A stretch of DNA of 19,773 bases from JBOHWJ01 sp050736615. Lineage in GTDB: Bacteria; Desulfobacterota; Binatia; Binatales; Binataceae. The position numbers and the translations under genes are program-made. Below, piece by piece: positions 14,439 to 19,773 of this stretch; the first letter of the stretch is position 1; each line of letters starts with the position of its first letter. The notes beneath the pieces were generated by a model. The model had not been told where the DNA came from. It saw only the letters and a program-made list of their open reading frames with translations, and ran no database searches. The stretch covers positions 1 through 19,773 of the forward strand of contig JBOHWL010000114.1 in the NCBI GenBank assembly GCA_050736615.1, read 5' to 3'.

Positions 14439-14975
14439 TCACTTCACCTTGATTGGATATCCAGCGGCCATCATGAGGACCTGTTCAGCCGCGCGCGCCG
14501 TTATCTGATTGACCGCGCCCAGCAGGTCGCGAAACCGGCGCGCCAGCGGATTGTCCGGCACGATGCCGAGTCCCACCTCGTCACTGACCACGATGGTCGC
14601 GAATGGCGCTTGCGCGATGCTTTCCGCGAGTTCCTCCGCCTGGCGCAAAATGGCGTTATCGGGCAAGTCGCGGCCGAGCAGATTCGAAACCCACAAGGTC
14701 AGCGAATCGAGCACGACGAGGTCGGCGTGGCGGCCGAGGCGAACGATGGCTCCCGCGAGCGCGACCGGTTCTTCAAGCGTGACAAACTCGGCGGAACGGG
14801 TCTGGCGATGACGCGCGATGCGCGCCGCCATTTCGTCGTCCAGGACCTGCGCTGTCGCCACGAAGACGCGGCGGGACGCGGCGGGATAATCGTTGGCCAA
14901 CGCGAGCGCATGCGCGCTCTTGCCGCTGCGGGCGCCGCCCATTATCAGCGTGAATTTTCGCAAGCCGCCCGCCAT
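14439..14975 (-). CDS. cobU: Adenosylcobinamide kinase / guanylyltransferase CobU
   Basis: A 178-residue bifunctional enzyme that phosphorylates adenosylcobinamide and then adds GMP to give adenosylcobinamide-GDP, the partner substrate of CobS. The P-loop is GGARSGKS (13-20), and the His that takes GMP is probably H56 in ARIARHRQTR. VVLDSLTLWVSNLL (87-100) and VVSDEVGLGIVPDNPLARRF are further signatures. It is the only cobalamin gene here on the minus strand. Its ATG is 12 nt after the stop of the MscS-type channel gene, so it probably shares that gene's transcript rather than the main cobalamin operon's. Confidence 0.95.
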   Translation of the reverse strand: MAGGLRKFTLIMGGARSGKSAHALALANDYPAASRRVFVATAQVLDDEMAARIARHRQTRSAEFVTLEEPVALAGAIVRLGRHADLVVLDSLTLWVSNLLGRDLPDNAILRQAEELAESIAQAPFATIVVSDEVGLGIVPDNPLARRFRDLLGAVNQITARAAEQVLMMAAGYPIKVK

Positions 14976-14987
14976 CGATACCGCCGT

Positions 14988-16493
14988 TCAGGCGAGATTG
15001 AACACCGTGCGCATCTTGCCGAGCAGCCAATTGGTGCGCGTGCGCGCGCCGTCTTCGTGCGGGGCGGCGGCGAGCAACTCACGCCGTTCGGTCATGCGCA
15101 ACGCGATAACCTCGCCCATGCTGGCGGCGGCGTCCGGATGAGCCTGGAAAAGCTGGGTAAAACCGTCACGCGTGATTTCGAGCAATTCGGCATCGGAGCG
15201 GGCGCGGATGGTGGCGTTGCGCGGTTCGCCGGTCATCAGCGCGATTTCGCCGAAAAAGGCCGGACGCGTCAGGTCGCGAATATGAACCTGCTTGCCGTCG
15301 CGCGCGCTGGCCACCACCTCGACTTTGCCGGCGCGGATAATGTAGATGGAATCGCCCTGGTCACCTTCGCGCACAATCACCTCGCCGGCGCCGAACTTCT
15401 GCACCGTCACCCCCGGCAATAGCAGCCGCAATTCCTCGTCGCTCAGGCCGCGCAGAAAATCGACCCGCCGCAGCTCGGTCATGACCTCGCGCTCGAAGGC
15501 GTCCACGGCGCCGGTCGTGGCCTGGGATTGCATCCGCAGCGTGCGGATTGGGTAGGGAATCTCGATCGATTTGCGTTTGAGCGCGTACCATAGCCCGGTG
15601 GTTACCGTATCTCTAATCCGCTCGACGTCGGTGTAATCGCTAACCCAGTAGCGAATCCGATAGCGAACGGCGGAATCGCCGTAATTCTCAGTGAAAACCT
15701 CCGGCTCCGGACTTTGCAACGCGCCGGAAACGTCGCGCAAAGCCTCACCCACCACTTCGCGTACATAGTTGGGCGGCGCATCGTAACTGACTCCAATCGT
15801 GAGTTCGTCAGCGACAACTCCGTTGGAGAAATTGATGAGCACGTCCTTGGCAATCATGGCGTTGGGGACTTCGAGTTTCTCGTTGTTGCGTGTCACGATG
15901 GCGGTCGCCCGCCATCCGATGCCCTGCACGCGGCCGATATGGGTGCCGGAGCGCACCCAATCGCCGGGGACGAAGGGCTTATCCAGTTGCAGCGTGAGGC
16001 CGCTGAAGATATTGCCTAAGGTCTCCTGCAGGGCGAAGCCAAGCACCACTGAGGCGACTGCCGGGATCGCAACCAGCGCGGTGACATCGATCTTGAAGTC
16101 GGCCCGCAAAACCACCAGCACCACCACTAGGCACAGCAGTATCTTGAGCAGATCCTTCAGGATAGTGGACGAGTGCGAACGCGAACGCCGCGCCATCGCG
16201 TCGGCCGCGTCGATCAGCACCAGCAGCACGCCGCATAAGACGAAGACCAAGGCGACGCCGCCGCTCCATTTGGCCCAGCCGAGGGCGCTCGCCCGGCTGG
16301 GCGATGCAAACAGGTCCACCGCGAAGCCCAACGCGCATAGCACCAGGCCGAACGGCCGCACCATGCGCAAGCGGCCGCGCATCGACAGCGCGCCGAGCGC
16401 GAACAATATCGCGACAACCGCCTCAGCGATAATTCGCCAGTCGGAGCCAACCAGGCCAAGTCCCACTAAAGTCTGGAGCGGCGTCGGCTGCAT
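14988..16493 (-). CDS. MscS-family channel with C-terminal cyclic-nucleotide-binding domain
   Basis: A 501-residue membrane protein. Four hydrophobic segments (about 20-37, 47-63, 79-97, 113-130) precede the MscS pore helix and beta domain (136-320). The pore helix has VASVVLGFALQETLGNIFSG (146-165), and the beta domain has LDKPFVPGDWVRSGTHIGRV (170-189) and TRNNEKLEVPNAMI (201-214). Residues 345-450 form a cNMP domain: FGAGEVIVREGDQGDSIYII (367-386) and the phosphate-binding cassette FFGEIALMTGEPRNATIRA (413-431), with the Glu and the Arg that hold the cyclic phosphate. This is the layout of the bacterial cyclic-nucleotide-gated (bCNG) group of MscS proteins, which respond to nucleotide rather than tension in studied cases. 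It stands 12 nt upstream of cobU. Which ligand it binds, cAMP or another, is not readable. Confidence 0.9.
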   Translation of the reverse strand: MQPTPLQTLVGLGLVGSDWRIIAEAVVAILFALGALSMRGRLRMVRPFGLVLCALGFAVDLFASPSRASALGWAKWSGGVALVFVLCGVLLVLIDAADAMARRSRSHSSTILKDLLKILLCLVVVLVVLRADFKIDVTALVAIPAVASVVLGFALQETLGNIFSGLTLQLDKPFVPGDWVRSGTHIGRVQGIGWRATAIVTRNNEKLEVPNAMIAKDVLINFSNGVVADELTIGVSYDAPPNYVREVVGEALRDVSGALQSPEPEVFTENYGDSAVRYRIRYWVSDYTDVERIRDTVTTGLWYALKRKSIEIPYPIRTLRMQSQATTGAVDAFEREVMTELRRVDFLRGLSDEELRLLLPGVTVQKFGAGEVIVREGDQGDSIYIIRAGKVEVVASARDGKQVHIRDLTRPAFFGEIALMTGEPRNATIRARSDAELLEITRDGFTQLFQAHPDAAASMGEVIALRMTERRELLAAAPHEDGARTRTNWLLGKMRTVFNLA

Positions 16494-16542
16494 TAGTCAG
16501 CTTTGCACGTGCCGATAAGACATTGAACGTTCAAACGTTGAC

Positions 16543-17748
16543 CTACATGGCGGTTTCGAGCAAGCGCGTCAGAACCGGACCGGAATCGAAGTATTCGCGC
16601 GCAATCGCGGCGGCGGTACGCGCATGTAAATCAGGGTTGGTCATTACCGCTTCCACCGCCGCCCGTGCCTGGTCGGGAGTTGAGAAGGCGATCACCCCCT
16701 CGCCATTGGGAAGGGCGCAGCCAAAGCCGGTGTCCTGCAAGATAACGGGCACGCCCAGTGAGAGATAACACGCACTGCGGCATGAAAACCAGCCACTGGC
16801 ACTGCGTACGTAAGCGTCCTTCGCCACACTCCATTCAGCGAGCGAATTCGCCAGGTAGGCGCGGTAGGTCCACGGATCGGCTGAAATTCCGGAGGCGTCG
16901 CGCAAGCCCCAGCCGTGCCGGCGCAGACGTTCGCGCGGCGCCGGCCCGCTCAGCGCGATTTCGAACGGCACCGGGACCTTCGCCGGCAGATCGATGAAAC
17001 GCTCGAACCCGGCGCTCTTGCCGAAATAGCTTACGCCGCCGATGCGCGGCCCGCGCTCGGTCGGTCCCCATGACATCACAGTGGTCAGCGCGCGTCTGCG
17101 CGCCGAGACTGGCAAACGCGCCGCCGGATGATCGAAATGCTTTAGCACGATCGGCTGGCGCGTCGGCACCCATTCGAAGAGCTGGCGCGGCACCCGGCAT
17201 TGCGGCGCCCCGATGTTTTCAGCGAATGTGAAAAATACCTGGTGCATGCGCAATTTGTCGAAAGCGGCGCGCTCGCCGGGGCTTGCGCCACCTTCGAGAT
17301 GCGCACTCACGCACGCCTGCGTGTACATCGGGTCGCTATCAATAAAAGCGATTCGGCGCGCCCGCAAATATTCCTCGCACATGCGGCATGAGGCGGAGAT
17401 ATCGAGCAACAAATCGGCGCCGCGGCAGAACGCGGCCGCTTGCGCAAAGCTTTGGCCGTAATCGTTGCCCGCCGGGTCGCGAAAATACCAGGAGTTGGCC
17501 AGCGCGGGTTCAAAGGCGCGGATCGTCCGTGCGAGCCAGGCGGCGTTGCGCGTGCCGTTCTCGACAAACGTCTGCGCCTCGGTGTCGTAGCACCACTTGC
17601 CCGTATCTTCGAGATAAAGCACCTCATGGCCAAGCCCGCGCAAGCCCTCGACGTATTGGAAATAGTCCCAGAAGACCCCGCCCAGAGGAAAGGTTGCCGC
17701 CAGGCCGGTAACCACGATGCGAAGCCGGCATGCGCCGCCACGAGTCAC
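16543..17748 (-). CDS. Glycosyltransferase-like protein (GT-B type), substrate unknown
   Basis: A 401-residue protein that reads as a GT-B-fold glycosyltransferase. The start of the first Rossmann domain is RIVVTGLAATFPLGGVFWDY (10-29), then a stretch ending GLGHEVLYLEDTGKW. The C-terminal half has KVPVPFEIALSG, a SADPWTYRAYLANSLAEWSV block like the acceptor/donor loop of family 4 enzymes, and SLGVPVILQDTGFG followed by PNGEGVIAFSTPDQARAAVE, the usual donor-site Pro/Gly-rich turn and Glu. No signal peptide or membrane segment is evident. The start is a GTG at 17748 with GGAG 7 nt upstream. It lies 49 bp upstream of the channel gene on the same strand. A sugar donor and acceptor cannot be named; I do not recognise a characterised relative. 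Confidence 0.68.
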   Translation of the reverse strand: MTRGGACRLRIVVTGLAATFPLGGVFWDYFQYVEGLRGLGHEVLYLEDTGKWCYDTEAQTFVENGTRNAAWLARTIRAFEPALANSWYFRDPAGNDYGQSFAQAAAFCRGADLLLDISASCRMCEEYLRARRIAFIDSDPMYTQACVSAHLEGGASPGERAAFDKLRMHQVFFTFAENIGAPQCRVPRQLFEWVPTRQPIVLKHFDHPAARLPVSARRRALTTVMSWGPTERGPRIGGVSYFGKSAGFERFIDLPAKVPVPFEIALSGPAPRERLRRHGWGLRDASGISADPWTYRAYLANSLAEWSVAKDAYVRSASGWFSCRSACYLSLGVPVILQDTGFGCALPNGEGVIAFSTPDQARAAVEAVMTNPDLHARTAAAIAREYFDSGPVLTRLLETAM

Positions 17749-17865
17749 ACCAATTCTCCAGCGCGTGATCCTATCGCGCCGCGCGCGCGGGTCAAACAGG
17801 CCTTTGCGAATGTTTTTAAGGAAACCGTGACGCTTCGTTGACTACCAGCGCAAGGAACCGATTTT

Positions 17866-17912
17866 ATTCCTCGACGCCGCTCGGAACTGACAAAAACAGG
17901 CGCTCAGAATGA
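17866..17912. repeat. Degraded second copy of the MITE-like repeat
   Basis: attcctcgacgccgctcggaactgac (17866-17891) matches the right arm of the element at 2092-2184 (attcctcgctgtgctcggaatgac), with a few changes and one extra base in the end. It is followed after an A-rich spacer by gctcagaatga (17902-17912), another form of the same end. It lies in the 191-bp gap between the glycosyltransferase start and the rdgB stop. No full partner arm is left, so this is a relic. Confidence 0.55.
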
Positions 17913-17939
17913 GGGGATGCCATCTATGCGGGGGTCCTT

Positions 17940-18569
17940 TTAGCGCTGGGCGGCGAGCCGTTCGAGGTGCGGTGCGAGCTTTTCGACCAGCACGCGGCGC
18001 TGACTGAGCCGTGCTTCTTCCGCTTCACTCAGTTCGGCCAGATAGCATCCGCGCGCGGGCAGATAGAGCACCGCGCGATAAGGAAAGCCGGGGCGCATAT
18101 TGGCATGACAGTGGTCGGCGATGACACCTTCAAGGGCAGCTTCGGCCACGTGCTCGCAGGTGAGGCCGTCGCGTGTATGGATGAGTACCGCCGCCGCGCG
18201 CATGCGCGCATTGCGGCAACCCGTTTCGATCCCGGCCATGCGCCGAATCACCTCTTCGGCCAATAAGCGATCACCGGAGGTGCCCGCGCCGATATCGCCG
18301 AGCCACCGATGCGAATGCACGCCGGGGGCGCCACCGAGCGCGTCCACTTCGAGGCCGCCGTCGTCGGCCAGGGTGGGAATATCGGCGCGTGCGAAATAGA
18401 ACGCGGCTTTCAATCGCGCGTTCTCGATAAAGGTCGCGCCAGTCTCCGGCGCGTCGGCTTCGATATGCAGATCGCGCAAGGAAACCAACTCGAGCGCGTG
18501 GCCATGCAACAGCAGGCGGTATTCCTTGAGCTTGGCTGGATTGGTGGTCGCGATCAGCAGGCGTTTCAT
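17940..18569 (-). CDS. rdgB: RdgB/HAM1-family non-canonical purine NTP pyrophosphatase
   Basis: A 209-residue HAM1-type enzyme that hydrolyses XTP and dITP to monophosphates and so keeps deaminated purines out of DNA and RNA. The start IATTNPAKLKEYRLLL (6-21) is the phosphate-binding motif, TFIENARLKA (46-55) follows, and LADDGGLEVDALGGAPGVHS (67-86) holds the catalytic Asp and metal ligands. The base-recognition end differs from the E. coli type: GFGYDP reads GFPYRAV (161-167) and SHR reads SQRR (189-192). A subfamily with GFPYRS-type loops exists as far as I recall, so substrate preference may differ. It begins 1 nt after the ddl stop and is surely co-transcribed with it. Confidence 0.88.
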   Translation of the reverse strand: MKRLLIATTNPAKLKEYRLLLHGHALELVSLRDLHIEADAPETGATFIENARLKAAFYFARADIPTLADDGGLEVDALGGAPGVHSHRWLGDIGAGTSGDRLLAEEVIRRMAGIETGCRNARMRAAAVLIHTRDGLTCEHVAEAALEGVIADHCHANMRPGFPYRAVLYLPARGCYLAELSEAEEARLSQRRVLVEKLAPHLERLAAQR

Positions 18570-18570
18570 G

Positions 18571-19722
18571 TCACGTCGCTTTGGGCTGATAGGTGTATCG
18601 GAGCCGGGCCTGCGCGCGATGATGTTCGAGCGCGAGATCCACCAGCCGATCGATCAGGCGCGGCAGGGGCAATCCGCTCGCCTCCCACAACTTCGGATAC
18701 ATGCTGATCGAGGTGAAGCCGGGGATGGTATTAACCTCGTTGATGAAGATTTCACTGAGATCGGCGCGGGCCAGGAAATCAACCCGTGCCATCCCGCGCA
18801 AGCTAAGTAGCTTGAAAGCGGCGGCCGAGAGGTCGCGTAAACGCTTACTCACTGCGCGGGGAAGCTCAGCCGGCACCCGGGTTTCCGAGCCCTCCGGATC
18901 GACGTACTTCGAGTCATAGCTGTAAAATTCATGGCCGCCGCGCACGATGACTTCGCCGGGAACGGAGCATTCCGGCCGTTCATTGCCTAGCACCGAGCAT
19001 TCGAATTCGCGTCCCTGGCAGGCCGCTTCAATCAGAACTTTACGATCATACTGAAAGGCATTGGCCAGCGCCGCCGTCAACTCGGTGCGACGTTTTACCT
19101 TGCTGATGCCGATCGAAGAGCCCAGCGCGTTCGGCTTGACGAACACGGGATAACCCAGTTCGCCGGCCAACGTCAAAGCGCGGCGCGGATGATCCGCGTG
19201 GCCGGCGGCGCTCAAGGCGAAATAGTTCACCACCGGCAAGCCGCCATCGCGCAGGATGCGTTTTTGCGCGTCCTTGTCCATGCCAAGCGCCGAGCCCAAC
19301 ACGCCGGCGCCGACATATGGAATCCCGGTCAGTTCGAGCAGGCCTTGCACCGTGCCATCCTCGCCATAGGTGCCGTGCAGGATCGGAAATACCACGTCGA
19401 GTGGCCGAGCGAGCGCCGCGCTGGAATCTTCCGGCGCCTGATTGACGGCTGGCATCAGCGCGCCACCATCCGGATGTGGTGCGAGGCTCACCGCGATACC
19501 GCCGCGGCCAAGCGGCTGCAGCGTTGGCGTAGCGGCCTCGAGGAGCGTTACGGCGTCGCTTTGCAATAGCCAACGGCCGTCGTGGGCGATGCCGATCGGC
19601 ACGATTTCATAGCGTTGCGGATCCATGGCGGAAATTACGGTCAGGGCCGAGCGCAGTGAGACCTCATGCTCACCCGAACGGCCACCGAAAAGCACTGCGA
19701 TGCGGATTTTCCTGCGCGCCAT
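18571..19722 (-). CDS. ddl: D-alanine-D-alanine ligase Ddl
   Basis: A 383-residue ATP-grasp ligase that makes D-Ala-D-Ala for peptidoglycan. Motifs in order are VLFGGRSGEHEVSLRSA (10-26), LHGTYGEDGTVQGLLEL (115-131), VKPNALGSSIGISKVK (195-210), EFYSYDSKYVD (265-275) and FINEVNTIPGFTSISMYP (326-343). The YDSKY loop with Tyr is typical of D-Ala rather than D-lactate specificity, and Glu and Asn of INEVN bind Mg2+. The length fits the longer Ddl type with an insert around residues 55-105. AAGGGG lies 5 nt before the ATG. It is first in a ddl-rdgB transcript. The lone ddl away from murC/ftsQ suggests it is outside the division cluster. Confidence 0.96.
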   Translation of the reverse strand: MARRKIRIAVLFGGRSGEHEVSLRSALTVISAMDPQRYEIVPIGIAHDGRWLLQSDAVTLLEAATPTLQPLGRGGIAVSLAPHPDGGALMPAVNQAPEDSSAALARPLDVVFPILHGTYGEDGTVQGLLELTGIPYVGAGVLGSALGMDKDAQKRILRDGGLPVVNYFALSAAGHADHPRRALTLAGELGYPVFVKPNALGSSIGISKVKRRTELTAALANAFQYDRKVLIEAACQGREFECSVLGNERPECSVPGEVIVRGGHEFYSYDSKYVDPEGSETRVPAELPRAVSKRLRDLSAAAFKLLSLRGMARVDFLARADLSEIFINEVNTIPGFTSISMYPKLWEASGLPLPRLIDRLVDLALEHHRAQARLRYTYQPKAT

Positions 19723-19743
19723 CCCACCCCTTGTACGATCCCT

Positions 19744-19767
19744 GATGATGCGGCGGATCGCATGATC
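19744..19767. promoter_or_regulatory. Imperfect inverted repeat upstream of ddl
   Basis: GATGATGCG-gcggat-CGCATGATC pairs 8 of 9 positions and ends 22 nt before the ddl start. It could be an operator or the end hairpin of a gene beyond the window edge. Nothing in the window tells which. Confidence 0.3.
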
Positions 19768-19773
19768 CTTAAC

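Noticed and set aside
14370..15422. 350-residue open frame on the plus strand
   Set aside because: It is antisense to cobU and the channel gene, both with clear family motifs; its translation is rich in Arg/His/Ala with no motif, typical of the reverse of GC-rich coding DNA.
15799..16518. 239-residue Ser/Thr/Arg-rich open frame on the plus strand
   Set aside because: Antisense to the membrane half of the channel gene; the low-complexity composition comes from reverse reading of hydrophobic codons.

Overview
The window is a GC-rich, gene-dense stretch of bacterial chromosome with no rRNA, tRNA, CRISPR array, transposase or phage gene that I can see. F420/flavin-type luciferase-family oxidoreductases, degradation genes for aromatic or alicyclic compounds, a D-Ala-D-Ala ligase and an aerobic lower-ligand pathway for vitamin B12 suggest an aerobic, probably soil or subsurface heterotroph. 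It may come from an uncultivated lineage such as Binatota or a relative, but the lineage is a guess and nothing here proves it.

Region 1 (1-6388) is a catabolic or redox island. It holds a partial luciferase-like monooxygenase diverging from a MarR-type regulator, with a perfect 15-bp palindrome between them; an F420-dependent oxidoreductase; a second luciferase-like monooxygenase broken by two frameshifts; a short-chain dehydrogenase; a decayed 3' remnant of a CoA-transferase beta subunit; an intradiol (hydroxyquinol-type) ring-cleavage dioxygenase; and a DsbA-fold isomerase of the 2-hydroxychromene-2-carboxylate isomerase type. Two of the expected pathway genes are broken, so the island looks as if it is eroding. 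A MITE-like palindromic repeat lies inside it, and a degraded relative lies about 15.7 kb away.

Region 2 (6443-8831) holds a class I methyltransferase and a LOG-family protein on the minus strand, divergent from a thiol peroxidase (tpx).

Region 3 (8877-14975) is the most coherent system: bluB, cbiZ, cbiB, cobD, cobT and cobS run on the plus strand, and cobU faces them from the minus strand. There are no corrin-ring genes. The set can salvage cobinamide, and with CbiZ it can probably remove the wrong lower ligand from foreign corrinoids (for example pseudocobalamin) and rebuild them with 5,6-dimethylbenzimidazole made by BluB. I saw no cobalamin riboswitch.

Region 4 (14988-19722) is on the minus strand: a MscS-type channel with a C-terminal cyclic-nucleotide-binding domain just upstream of cobU, a glycosyltransferase-like protein, and a ddl-rdgB pair for cell-wall precursor synthesis and nucleotide-pool cleaning.
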